Part shown: positions 15,813-23,731 of the stretch, in pieces | Layout of the letters: each line of letters opens with the position of its first letter | How positions within the stretch are numbered: the first letter of the stretch is position 1 | Origin: an uncultured Allobosea sp. | GTDB taxonomy: Bacteria; Pseudomonadota; Alphaproteobacteria; Rhizobiales; Beijerinckiaceae | Direction of reading: 5' to 3' | DNA length: 32,914 bases | Assembly (NCBI RefSeq): GCF_945956895.1 | Contig: NZ_CAMFJF010000036.1 | Span: 1-32,914 of the forward strand | Made by a program: the position numbers and the translations under genes | Notes under the pieces: generated by a model | What the model was told of the DNA's origin: nothing | The model's database searches: none | Seen by the model: only the letters and a program-made list of their open reading frames with translations

Positions 15813-17426
15813 TTACTTGGCTTTCGGCTTCACCGACATCGCCAGCATGAACTGGTCGGCGCGGCCCTTGACGTCGAGATCCGACTTGAAGGCCCAGATG
15901 CCGCTTTCGAAGTGCAGCGGGATGAAGGCGTAGTCGTCGACGACGATCTTGCCGGCCTCCTGCAGCAGCGACGCGCGCTTGTTGTCATCGAGCGTGGTCA
16001 CAGCCTCGCGGATGATCTTGTCGAACTGGTCGTTCTTGTAGCCGCCATAGTTCGAGCCACCGAGGGTCTTGGCCTCGTTCGGGGTCGGCGGCCACTGGCG
16101 CAGGAAGGACGCAGCCTCGCCGGTGCCGGAGCCCCAGCCGCCGATCGCAACCGAGAATTCCTTCTTGGCGCGGCGCGGGAAATAGATCGCGCGGGTCATC
16201 GCATCGACCTCGGCCTTGATGCCGACCTGGGTCAGGTACTGGGCGACGGCCTGGGTGATCTGGCTGTCGTTGATGTAGCGGTCATTGGTGGTCGAAAGCG
16301 TCAGCTGGAAGCCCTTGCCATAGCCGGCTTCGGCCAGCAGCTTCTTCGCCTGCGCCGGGTCATAGGCCAGCTTCGGCGGATTCGCCCGCGTGCCGAACAT
16401 GCCGGTCGGCAGGTACTGGTAGGCCGGCTCCGCCGCGCCGTCCATGATGCGCTTGACGATGGCGTCGCGGTCGATGGCGAGCGACATCGCCTTGCGGACG
16501 CGCACATCCTTCAGCGGGTTCTTGCCGTCCTCGGACTTGACGAAGGGGCTCTGGTCGCGGGCGACGTCGAGCTGGAAATAGACCACGCGGGTCGAGGGCG
16601 TGATGACATGGCCGAAGCGCTTGTCGTCCTTGATCCGGCCGAGATCACGCGCCGCCGGGTTCTCGATCACGTCGTAATCGCCGGCGAGCAGGCCGGCGAG
16701 GCGCGGACCGGCATTGGTCACCGGCAGCAGGCGCACCGTCGCCCAGGGCTCGGCCTTGCCCCAATAGGTCGGGCTGCGCTCGAGCTCGATCGCGGAGCCG
16801 CGCACATAGGATTTGAGCTTGTAGGGGCCGGTGCCGACGGCGAGCGTGCCGTCATTGAAGCCGGTCACGGTCGGCCAGGGACCGGTGACACCGCAATTCT
16901 TGGCGATGTCGTAGCTGATCGGGCCATGCTCGGCGATCGAGGCCGAGAGGATGCTGAGGCCCGACAGCAGGTTCGGCAGCAGCGGCTCGGGCTCCTTCGT
17001 GGTGATCACCAGCGTCTGGGCGTCGGGCGTCTCGACCGAGGCGAAATTGCCGGTGGTGTCGGCGAAGGAATCCGAGACCTTGGTCTCGTTCTTCAGCGTG
17101 CGGCAGAAGGTGAAGACCACGTCCTCGGCGGTGAAAGGCTTGCCGTTCGAGAACTTCACGCCGTCGCGCAGCTTGAAGGTCCAGCGGTTCTTGCCGTCGT
17201 TCTGCCAGGAGGCGGCAAGGCCGGGATGCAGCTTCTGCTTCTCGTCCTGGCGCACCAGCGAATCGAAGATGTGCTGGGCCAGCGCGTTGTTGGGGGTGAG
17301 GTCATGGTAATGCGGATCGACCGCCGTCGGCTCCGAGGCCAGCGCGATGCGCAGCGTCTGCGCCGAGACGGCCGTGCCGGCAAGGCAGGCGGCTGCGAAA
17401 GCCGCGAGGAAAAGGGGTTTACGCAT
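15813..17426 (-). CDS. Family 5 ABC transporter solute-binding protein (dipeptide/oligopeptide type)
   Basis: 537 residues. The signal peptide ends near TAVSA-Q at residue 22; there is no lipobox cysteine, so it is a soluble periplasmic protein. The mature sequence has the family 5 pattern: LRIALASEPTAVDPH, then YHDLTPNNALAQHIFDSL, the WTFKLRDGVKFSNGKPFTAEDVVFT signature region and VRKAMSLAIDRDAIVKRI. It binds a peptide or similar compound; the specificity cannot be read from sequence. It is the first gene of the operon and is divergent from the RpiR regulator. GGGAG lies about 11 nt before the ATG. Confidence 0.92.
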   Translation of the reverse strand: MRKPLFLAAFAAACLAGTAVSAQTLRIALASEPTAVDPHYHDLTPNNALAQHIFDSLVRQDEKQKLHPGLAASWQNDGKNRWTFKLRDGVKFSNGKPFTAEDVVFTFCRTLKNETKVSDSFADTTGNFASVETPDAQTLVITTKEPEPLLPNLLSGLSILSASIAEHGPISYDIAKNCGVTGPWPTVTGFNDGTLAVGTGPYKLKSYVRGSAIELERSPTYWGKAEPWATVRLLPVTNAGPRLAGLLAGDYDVIENPAARDLGRIKDDKRFGHVITPSTRVVYFQLDVARDQSPFVKSEDGKNPLKDVRVRKAMSLAIDRDAIVKRIMDGAAEPAYQYLPTGMFGTRANPPKLAYDPAQAKKLLAEAGYGKGFQLTLSTTNDRYINDSQITQAVAQYLTQVGIKAEVDAMTRAIYFPRRAKKEFSVAIGGWGSGTGEAASFLRQWPPTPNEAKTLGGSNYGGYKNDQFDKIIREAVTTLDDNKRASLLQEAGKIVVDDYAFIPLHFESGIWAFKSDLDVKGRADQFMLAMSVKPKAK

Positions 17427-17522
17427 GATAGGATCCGCTCCCGAGTGAGACCGTTTTTGACAGCTTTATTTTCGTCTAGTAGCAAACATGAAAATTTTCG
17501 AACGTCAATCGGGTAACCGCGC
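17427..17522. promoter_or_regulatory. Divergent promoter with GAAAATTTTC palindrome
   Basis: The 96-nt region carries a plus-strand -35 candidate TTGACA (17457-17462) with TAGCAA 17 nt later, and a minus-strand -35 candidate TTGACG (17508-17503). Between the two is the perfect palindrome GAAAATTTTC (17490-17499), next to TTCGAA (17497-17502). MurR/RpiR regulators commonly bind AT-rich GAAA-TTTC palindromes, so this is the likely operator for the regulator at 17523, acting on both sides. The -10 match is poor. Confidence 0.5.
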
Positions 17523-18395
17523 ATGTCACAGGGCCTGAAGCCGACGACGGATCTTTCCAACCGGATCGCCCATATCTACCCGTCCTTGAGCAACGGCCAC
17601 CGCCGTGCCGCCGACTTCGTTTTGCAGCATCCGCTCGATGTCGCGACGATGACGATCGAAGGGCTGGCCGAGGGCAGCGGCACCTCCAACGCGACGGTGA
17701 CCCGCTTCGTCCGTGCGCTCGGCTACGCCAGCTATGGTGAGTTCCGCAGCGGGCTCTCCGCCGCCCTGAAATTCGCGCATGATCCGGTCGACAGCTTCGC
17801 TGGCGCCCGCTCCGCCGCCGGCTCGCCCTTCGCCACCTTCACGGCCGCGCTCGCCGACCAGAATGCCAACCTCCAAGCCGCCCGCGACGGGCTCGACGAG
17901 GCCTCCGTGACGAAGGCCGTCGCGTTGCTGCTGAAGGCGCCGCGCGTCTTCATCGCGGCCTCCGGCGCGAGCCACCATGTCGCCTCTTTCCTGGAGGACG
18001 GGCTTGCGCTCTATCTCGATGCCGACGTGATCTTCGCCTCCTCGCGCACCGGTCCGGAGCGCGCCATCCGGCACATGATGTCGGCGCGGCCGGACGATCT
18101 CGTCGTCGCGATCTCCGTGCCGCGCTATTCGCGGGCGACGCTGGACCTCGCGAGCTTCGCCAAGAAGCGTGGCGCCTCTCTGCTCACCCTGACCGACAGC
18201 CCGACCTCGCCGCTCGCTCCGATCGCCGACGTAACCCTGTTCGCGCCCGCCCGCAGCCGCCTGCTGCCGAACTCGCCGACTGCCGTCTTCGCCCTGGCCG
18301 ATGCGCTGATCGCAGCCGTGGCGCGCGAACGGCCGGACGCGGTCGAGGCCCTCAAGGAACTGAGCGAAAGCCTGCTCTGGACCTTCCACCAGTAG
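17523..18395 (+). CDS. MurR/RpiR-family transcriptional regulator
   Basis: 290 residues. The N-terminal helix-turn-helix domain (about 10-85) has the family's features: NRIAHIYPSLSNGHRRAADFVLQHP and then the TIEGLAEGSGTSNATVTRFVRALGY recognition segment. The C-terminal SIS domain (about 125-265) has the sugar-phosphate-binding style VFIAASGASHHVASFLEDGL and ends in a helical tail. Such proteins sense a small, often phosphorylated, metabolite. Its position divergent from a family 5 importer suggests that it controls that operon and itself. The ATG at 17523 has only a weak GGGT upstream. Confidence 0.92.
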   Translation: MSQGLKPTTDLSNRIAHIYPSLSNGHRRAADFVLQHPLDVATMTIEGLAEGSGTSNATVTRFVRALGYASYGEFRSGLSAALKFAHDPVDSFAGARSAAGSPFATFTAALADQNANLQAARDGLDEASVTKAVALLLKAPRVFIAASGASHHVASFLEDGLALYLDADVIFASSRTGPERAIRHMMSARPDDLVVAISVPRYSRATLDLASFAKKRGASLLTLTDSPTSPLAPIADVTLFAPARSRLLPNSPTAVFALADALIAAVARERPDAVEALKELSESLLWTFHQ

Positions 18396-18426
18396 ACCAA
18401 CACCCGAAAAAGCATCTCGGCCCCGT

Positions 18427-19314
18427 TCAGGCCGCTCCGATGCGCGCTGCCGCAAAGCGTTCGCGCAGCCAACGCGCGGCCGGCCCGCAGGGGCGCTGCT
18501 TGTGCCAGACCATCTCCAGCGCCACGGGCAGGTCGAAATCATCGAACTGGAGATCGGGCGTGACGAGATCGGCGGTCACCGGCGAGTTCGCGATGACATA
18601 GCCGGAGACGAAGGCCCAGCCGATGCCCTGCTTGACCAGCTGCAGGATCACCCAATGGCTCTCAACCCACCAGACCTCGGCTGCGACGCGCAGGCGCTGT
18701 TTCTCCGGCCCGTCGCCGCGTGCCGCGACGAGGATCTGGCGATGGCGCTTCAGGTCCTCCCAGTCGACGCGCGTGCCGGCGAGCGGGTGGTCCTTGCCGC
18801 AGACGAGCTTGATCGGCACCCAGCCGACCGTCTGGAAGCCGAGCTCCGGCGGCAGCACCTCCTGACGCCACATCACCCCGATATCGGCCTGCCCTGCCAG
18901 CACGAGCTGGCTGACATCCTCCATCAGCGGAAACAGCAGCTCCAGCTCGACATGCGGAAACTGCCGCGCGAAATCGGCGAAGAGCGCGCCCAGCAGGTGC
19001 TCCGGATAAAGCTCGTCGATCGCGACGACCAATCGCGTCTCGACATGGCTCTCGAAGCTGCTGGCAACACCAATCAGATGCGCGCGGCGATCCAGGATCA
19101 CCTTCGCCTCGCGCAGCAGGCGCGCGCCCGCCGCCGTCAGCACGGGACTGCGCCCGGCCCGGCTGAACAGCGCGACGCCCAGGTCCTCCTCCAGGTTGGC
19201 GACCTGCGTGCTGACCGCCGACTGCGCCTTGCGCAAGGCCCGCCCCGCCGCCGAGAAGGAGCCCTGCTCGGCCGCCGCGACAAAGGCCTCCAGCTGCTCG
19301 AAGGACAAATTCAT
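18427..19314 (-). CDS. LysR-family regulator, divergent from a PACE efflux gene
   Basis: 295 residues. The N-terminal winged helix-turn-helix (about 1-60) reads FEQLEAFVAAAEQGSFSAAGRAL and then QSAVSTQVANLEEDLGVALF. A linker helix and a two-lobed effector domain (about 88-290) follow. It is divergent from a PACE transporter across 88 nt that hold two LysR-type boxes, the usual arrangement of AceR-like activators and their efflux genes. It should activate the transporter in response to a compound such as a biocide or polyamine (inference). The ATG at 19314 sits 2 nt from the first box, so binding there would also repress this gene. Confidence 0.9.
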   Translation of the reverse strand: MNLSFEQLEAFVAAAEQGSFSAAGRALRKAQSAVSTQVANLEEDLGVALFSRAGRSPVLTAAGARLLREAKVILDRRAHLIGVASSFESHVETRLVVAIDELYPEHLLGALFADFARQFPHVELELLFPLMEDVSQLVLAGQADIGVMWRQEVLPPELGFQTVGWVPIKLVCGKDHPLAGTRVDWEDLKRHRQILVAARGDGPEKQRLRVAAEVWWVESHWVILQLVKQGIGWAFVSGYVIANSPVTADLVTPDLQFDDFDLPVALEMVWHKQRPCGPAARWLRERFAAARIGAA

Positions 19315-19315
19315 C

Positions 19316-19357
19316 TATCTAATTTACAGATATAACCTAACTTGCGATAGCCAAGTT
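19316..19357. promoter_or_regulatory. Two LysR-type boxes between regulator and efflux gene
   Basis: Box 1 is TATCT-N7-AGATA at 19316-19332 and contains a textbook ATC-N9-GAT (T-N11-A) core. Box 2 is AACTTG-N7-CAAGTT at 19339-19357, also with T-N11-A. Their centres are 24 nt apart. LysR proteins usually bind one strong recognition site and one activation site nearer the target promoter. Here box 1 touches the regulator's own start, and box 2 lies on the side of the PACE gene. Confidence 0.6.
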
Positions 19358-19402
19358 TGACGATAGAAGGCACCGCGTCAACGAGAACGACAGGTGTTTT
19401 GA

Positions 19403-19843
19403 ATGTCCATGCGCTCCTTCCCCGACCGGGTTCGCCATACGGTGATGTTCGAGGTCATCGGGCTCGCGCTGGTGATTCCCGGCGGCGCCATGCTCTTCAA
19501 CCTGCCGGCGACCCATATGGGCGTGATCGGCGTGGGCTCGGCCACGGTCGCGACGCTCTGGAACTTCGTCTACAATCTCGGCTTCGACCACGCGATGCTT
19601 CGCTTCGCCGGCCATACTCGCAAGAGCCTGGTGCTGCGCGTTCTGCATGCGCTGCTGTTCGAGGGCGGGTTGCTGGTCCTGTTGCTGCCGCCGATGGCGT
19701 GGTATCTCGGCATGGGCCTGTGGCAGACCTTCGTGATGGACCTCGCCATCGTGGTTTTCTACGTGGTCTACGCCTTCCTCTTCAATCTGGCCTATGACCG
19801 GGCCTTCCCCGTCCCGGCGCAGCCACGACTGGCCGCAGCCTGA
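19403..19843 (+). CDS. PACE-family multidrug/biocide efflux transporter
   Basis: 146 residues and four membrane helices, made of two tandem repeats (bacterial transmembrane pair domains). Repeat 1 has RVRHTVMFE (9-17), with the membrane Glu E17 matching the essential Glu of AceI, and WNFVYN (53-58). Repeat 2 has RVLHALLFE (79-87) and FYVVYAFLFNLAYD (119-132). PACE proteins export cationic compounds such as chlorhexidine by proton exchange; short diamines may be natural substrates. The length fits the family (about 140-150). The ATG at 19403 has only a distant AGGTG; ATG 19409 is an alternative start. Confidence 0.9.
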   Translation: MSMRSFPDRVRHTVMFEVIGLALVIPGGAMLFNLPATHMGVIGVGSATVATLWNFVYNLGFDHAMLRFAGHTRKSLVLRVLHALLFEGGLLVLLLPPMAWYLGMGLWQTFVMDLAIVVFYVVYAFLFNLAYDRAFPVPAQPRLAAA

Positions 19844-19927
19844 GCCTGCCTGCGGCCTGCAGCCGCCTTACCTCCTCGGGCACTCCCAGCCTGCCGGCGA
19901 TCTGTGCTACGGCAGCCATGGACATTC

Positions 19928-19956
19928 TCCGGCGATCGTATTCTGATCGCGCCGGA
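19928..19956. promoter_or_regulatory. Imperfect palindrome upstream of pcaIJ
   Basis: TCCGGCG (19928-19934) and CGCCGGA (19950-19956) are perfect 7-nt arms. Inner CGATC and GATCG form a second, slightly offset pair. The element is about 70-100 nt before pcaI, in the 184-nt gap after the PACE gene, where the pca promoter must be. It may be an operator for a pca regulator or the PACE gene terminator. No regulator of IclR type (PcaR/PcaU) or PcaQ type is encoded beside it. Confidence 0.35.
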
Positions 19957-20027
19957 AGCTCCGGGGCGGGCCGCCCGTCCCGGCGAGAATGCATGTCGCG
20001 GCAGCAGGCCGCGCCTTGGGAGGAATG

Positions 20028-20738
20028 ATGACAGGTAAGATTTACGAGAGCCCTGCGGCTGCGCTCGAAGGGCTGCTGTTCGACGGGATGACGATCATGT
20101 CGGGCGGCTTCGGCCTGTCTGGCAATCCCGAGAGCCTGATCCCGCAGATCCGCGATTCCGGCGTGAAGAACATCACCGTGATCTCGAACAATGCCGGCGC
20201 CGACGGCTTCGGCCTGTGGATGCTGCTGCAGAGCCGGCAGGTGAAGAAGATGATCGCGTCCTATGTCGGCGAGAACAAGCTGTTCGAGCAGCAATATCTC
20301 GCCGGCGAGCTGGAGCTGGAGCTGAACCCGCAGGGCACGCTGGCCGAGCGCATCCGCGCCGGCGGCGCCGGCATCCCGGCCTTCTATACGAAGACCGGCG
20401 TCGGCACGGTCGTGGCCGAAGGCAAGCCGGTCGAGGAGTTCGAAGGCCAGCTCTATGTCCGCGAGACCTGGCTGCGCGCCGATGTCGCCATCGTCAAGGC
20501 CTGGAAGGCCGATGCCGCCGGCAACCTCGTCTATCGGAAGACCGCGCGGAACTTCAATCCGAACATGGCGACCGCCGGCAAGGTGACGGTCGCCGAGGTC
20601 GAGGAGATCGTCCCGGTCGGTTCGCTCGACCCCGAAGCGATCCACACGCCCGGCATCTATGTCGACCGCGTCATCAAGAGCACGATCAACGAGAAGCGCA
20701 TCGAGAAGCTGACCGAGCGCAAGAGGGAGGCAGCCTGA
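20028..20738 (+). CDS. pcaI: 3-oxoadipate CoA-transferase, alpha subunit
   Basis: 236 residues. Family I CoA-transferase A subunit with the nucleotide/CoA-binding block [16 protein letters not shown] (about 25-40), [12 protein letters not shown], then [19 protein letters not shown] and the C-terminal [16 protein letters not shown]. With PcaJ it moves CoA from succinyl-CoA to 3-oxoadipate in the protocatechuate branch of the 3-oxoadipate pathway. SCOT and other 3-oxoacid transferases look alike; the pcaB and pcaL genes next door favour 3-oxoadipate. Two ATGs stand side by side; the second (20028) leaves a workable gap after GGGAGGA, the first (20025) does not. Confidence 0.88.
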   Translation: MTGKIYESPAAALEGLLFDGMTIMSGGFGLSGNPESLIPQIRDSGVKNITVISNNAGADGFGLWMLLQSRQVKKMIASYVGENKLFEQQYLAGELELELNPQGTLAERIRAGGAGIPAFYTKTGVGTVVAEGKPVEEFEGQLYVRETWLRADVAIVKAWKADAAGNLVYRKTARNFNPNMATAGKVTVAEVEEIVPVGSLDPEAIHTPGIYVDRVIKSTINEKRIEKLTERKREAA

Positions 20739-21400
20739 TGGCCTGGACCCGCGAAGAGGTCGCCGCCCGCGCGGCCAAGGAGCTCAAGGACGGCTTCTAC
20801 GTCAATCTCGGCATCGGTATCCCGACGCTCGTGGCGAACTACATCCCCGAGGGCGTCGACGTCACCCTGCAATCCGAGAACGGCCTGCTCGGCATCGGCC
20901 CCTTCCCCTATGAGGGCGAGGCCGATCCCGACCTGATCAATGCCGGCAAGCAGACGATCACGATCCTGCCGAGCTCGAGCTTCTTCTCCTCGGCCGACTC
21001 GTTCGCGATGATCCGCGGCGGCCATATCGACCTGACCATCCTCGGCGCCATGGAAGTGGCGGCCAATGGCGACATCGCCAACTGGACGATCCCCGGCAAG
21101 ATGGTGAAGGGCATGGGCGGCGCGATGGACCTCGTCGCTGGCGTGAAGAAGGTCATCGTCGTGATGGATCACGCCAACAAGGCCGGCGAATCCAAGGTGT
21201 TGGAGCGCTGCTCGCTGCCGCTGACCGGCGCGGGCGTCGTCGACATGATCATCACCGACCTTTGCGTGATGACCTGCGACAAGGCCAATGGCGGCGGGCT
21301 GACCCTGGTCGAGATCGCGCCGGGCGTCACGCTGGACGAGATCAAGGCGAAGACGGCAGCGGCCTTCACCGTCGCGCCAAGCCTCGCAAAGGCCGCGTGA
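20738..21400 (+). CDS. pcaJ: 3-oxoadipate CoA-transferase, beta subunit
   Basis: 220 residues. The B subunit supplies the catalytic glutamate, E47 in [11 protein letters not shown], that carries the CoA thioester. Other family blocks are [13 protein letters not shown] near the N-terminus, [29 protein letters not shown], and the [18 protein letters not shown] segment. The ATG shares its first base with the pcaI stop (TGATG), and GGGAGG lies 7 nt upstream, so the subunits are made together. Its own stop overlaps the GTG start of pcaB. Confidence 0.9.
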   Translation: MAWTREEVAARAAKELKDGFYVNLGIGIPTLVANYIPEGVDVTLQSENGLLGIGPFPYEGEADPDLINAGKQTITILPSSSFFSSADSFAMIRGGHIDLTILGAMEVAANGDIANWTIPGKMVKGMGGAMDLVAGVKKVIVVMDHANKAGESKVLERCSLPLTGAGVVDMIITDLCVMTCDKANGGGLTLVEIAPGVTLDEIKAKTAAAFTVAPSLAKAA

Positions 21401-22536
21401 GCGGCCTCCTTCGCGCAAGGCCGGCGACGACCCCAGCCATGCTGGCCGCGTTCTCGGACGCGGCCACTCTGCGTCATGCCCTCGCCTTCGAGGCGGAACT
21501 GGCCCGCGCCGAGGCGGCCGAGGGCCTGATCGGCGCGGAAGCGGCCGAAGCCATCGCGGCGCTTTGCGCGTCGATCATGATCGACACCGCCGAACTGGCG
21601 GAGGAAGCGGCGCTCGCCGGCACGCTGGCGATCCCGTTGGTGGCGCGCCTGCGTGCTGCCCTAAGCGGCGAGACAGCTAAAGCCCTGCACAAAGGCGCCA
21701 CCAGCCAGGATGTCGCCGACACCATCCTGGCCTGCCAGATCCGAGCCGCGAGCAGCCTGCTCGACGCCGACCTGACCCGCATCACGACGGCGCTTGCCGC
21801 CCTCGCCCGGCGCCACGCCGCAACCCCGACTATCGGTCGAACCTTGTTGCAGGATGCGCTGCCCATCAGCTTCGGCCTGCGCATCGCGCATTGGCAAGCC
21901 GGTGTGGCGGAAGCCGCCAACCGCCTGCACCGCGAAGTCGAAGCAGGTGCGACACTGCAATTCGGCGGAGCTGCCGGCTCGCGTGCCGGCCTCGACGGCA
22001 AGGCGGCAACCGTTTCCGCCCGTCTCGCCGCCGCACTCGGACTACCCGATGCGCCACCATGGCATGCCCGCCGTGGCGGCATCGCCGGCATCGCCGCGGC
22101 GCTCGCCATCGCCATCGGCGCACTCGGCAAGATGGCGTGCGACATCTCGCTTCTCGCTCAAAGCGGCATCGGCGAGGCCCGCGAACCCGCCATTCCCGGC
22201 CGCGGCGGTTCCTCTGCCATGGCCCATAAGCGCAATCCCACGGGCTGCCAGGTCGCGCTCTCCGCCAGCCTGCGCGCGCCAGGCCTCGTCGCCGGCATTC
22301 TTGCCGGTCTGCCCGCGGAGCAGGAACGCGGCCTCGGCGGCTGGCAGGCGGAAGGCCCGACGCTGGCCGATCTCTTCCTGCTCGCAGCCGGCGCGGCCGA
22401 CGCCATGGCGACGGTCGCGGAAGGGCTGGAGATCGACGAGGCTGCCATCGCCCGCAATCTCGCGGCGGCCGGCCTTGGCAACGATATCGGCGAAAGCGCA
22501 GCCCTGGTCGCCGCGCTGCTCACGCAGGACGACTGA
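21397..22536 (+). CDS. pcaB: 3-carboxy-cis,cis-muconate cycloisomerase
   Basis: 379 residues, fumarase/aspartase superfamily, PcaB type: it closes 3-carboxy-cis,cis-muconate to 4-carboxymuconolactone. Three superfamily regions are visible: [12 protein letters not shown] (98-109), [10 protein letters not shown] (147-156) and the signature [12 protein letters not shown] (270-281), with Ala where many members have Pro. The best start is a GTG at 21397 that overlaps the pcaJ stop as GTGA; from there the sequence aligns with PcaB N-termini ([17 protein letters not shown]). The open frame goes further upstream within pcaJ, but that part is out-of-frame noise. Confidence 0.9.
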   Translation: MSGLLRARPATTPAMLAAFSDAATLRHALAFEAELARAEAAEGLIGAEAAEAIAALCASIMIDTAELAEEAALAGTLAIPLVARLRAALSGETAKALHKGATSQDVADTILACQIRAASSLLDADLTRITTALAALARRHAATPTIGRTLLQDALPISFGLRIAHWQAGVAEAANRLHREVEAGATLQFGGAAGSRAGLDGKAATVSARLAAALGLPDAPPWHARRGGIAGIAAALAIAIGALGKMACDISLLAQSGIGEAREPAIPGRGGSSAMAHKRNPTGCQVALSASLRAPGLVAGILAGLPAEQERGLGGWQAEGPTLADLFLLAAGAADAMATVAEGLEIDEAAIARNLAAAGLGNDIGESAALVAALLTQDD

Positions 22537-22546
22537 GGAACGCAAG

Positions 22547-23728
22547 ATGCCTTTCGCGACGAGCAACGGCGCCCGCATCTACTGGAAGCTGGAAGGCACC
22601 GACGACAAGCCGGCGCTCGTCCTGCTGAACTCGATCGGCACCGATCTCGGCTTGTGGGACGCGGCCATGCCCGCCCTGCTCGCGTCCTTCCGGACCTTGC
22701 GGATCGACACGCGCGGCCACGGCGCCTCCGATGCCCCCGACGGCGATTACAGCTTGTCCATGCTCGCCGGCGACGTCGCCGCCGTCATGGACGCGGCCGG
22801 CATCGCGCGGGCAGCGGTGGCCGGCGTCTCGCTCGGCGGCATGATCGCGATGGAGCTGGCCCTCGCCCGGCCAGAGCGCGTCTCGGCGCTGGCGCTGATC
22901 TGTACCTCCGCCACCATGGACAAGGCGGCCTGGCAGGACCGGATCACCAAAGTCCGCACTGGGGGCACGGCGGCAATCGCCGATCTCGCCATGCAACGCT
23001 TCCTGTCCCCTGCATTCACGTCCGGCCAGCCGGCAATCGCCGAGAGCGTCCGGCGCAACCTCGTCGCCATGAACAGCGAAGGCTATGCTGGGGCCGGCGC
23101 CGCCATCCGCGACATGGAGCTGATCGGCCGCATCCCCGGCCTCACCTGCCCGACGCTGGTCGTCGTCGGTGAACGCGACGCTTCCACCCCTTTCGCAGGC
23201 CATGGCGAGAATCTCGTCGCCGCGATCCCCGGTGCTGCACTGGAGCGACTCGATTGCGGCCATCTCGCGCCGCTCGAAGCCCCCGCAGCGCTGGCCGGCG
23301 CCCTGCGCGCCTTCCTCGCGCCGGGAACAGACACAACCGATGCGGCCGAGACCTTGTTCGAAGCCGGGCTCAAGAACCGCCGCCGCGTGCTCGGCGACGC
23401 CTGGGTCGACCGCTCGCTCGCCAATCGCACACCCTTCAACGCCGAATTCCAGGCTATGATCACACGCATCGCCTGGCAGGAGATCTGGAGCCGGCCCGGC
23501 CTCGACGACCGCACGCGCCGCCTGCTTGTGCTGGCGATCACCGCGAGCCTTGGCCGCTGGGAGGAATTCCGCCTGCACGTCCGCGCCGGACTGACGCGCG
23601 GCGGCTTCACCCGCGACGACCTCAAGGAGGTGCTGATGCAGACGGCGATCTATGCCGGCGTGCCCGCCGGCAACACCGCCTTCGCCGAGGCCGCCGCCGT
23701 GATGAAAGAGATCGAGGCCACCGGCTGA
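22547..23728 (+). CDS. pcaL: Fused 3-oxoadipate enol-lactonase / 4-carboxymuconolactone decarboxylase
   Basis: 393 residues with two enzymes in one chain. Residues 1-257 are an alpha/beta hydrolase of PcaD type: RGHGASDAP, nucleophile S95 in GVSLGGM, D211 in GERDAS and H239 in DCGHLAPLEAP. Residues about 266-393 are a PcaC-type decarboxylase: RRRVLGDAWVDRSL, then the LLVLAITASLGRWEEFRLHVRAGL and EVLMQTAIYAGVPAGN blocks. It converts 4-carboxymuconolactone to the enol-lactone and then to 3-oxoadipate. The linker of about 10 residues is short and rich in Thr, Asp and Gly. The fusion is known as PcaL in actinomycetes. ATG 22547 has GAGGAA 7 nt upstream. Confidence 0.92.
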   Translation: MPFATSNGARIYWKLEGTDDKPALVLLNSIGTDLGLWDAAMPALLASFRTLRIDTRGHGASDAPDGDYSLSMLAGDVAAVMDAAGIARAAVAGVSLGGMIAMELALARPERVSALALICTSATMDKAAWQDRITKVRTGGTAAIADLAMQRFLSPAFTSGQPAIAESVRRNLVAMNSEGYAGAGAAIRDMELIGRIPGLTCPTLVVVGERDASTPFAGHGENLVAAIPGAALERLDCGHLAPLEAPAALAGALRAFLAPGTDTTDAAETLFEAGLKNRRRVLGDAWVDRSLANRTPFNAEFQAMITRIAWQEIWSRPGLDDRTRRLLVLAITASLGRWEEFRLHVRAGLTRGGFTRDDLKEVLMQTAIYAGVPAGNTAFAEAAAVMKEIEATG

Positions 23729-23731
23729 GCC

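Noticed and set aside
19782..19925. A minus-strand reading frame with MAAVAQIAGRLGVPEEV in the gap before pcaI, considered as a regulator remnant
   Set aside because: It is short, overlaps the end of the PACE gene, and shows no complete helix-turn-helix pattern.
20216..21400. pcaJ starting far upstream within pcaI
   Set aside because: The upstream part is pcaI in another frame. ATG 20738 has GGGAGG and family homology.
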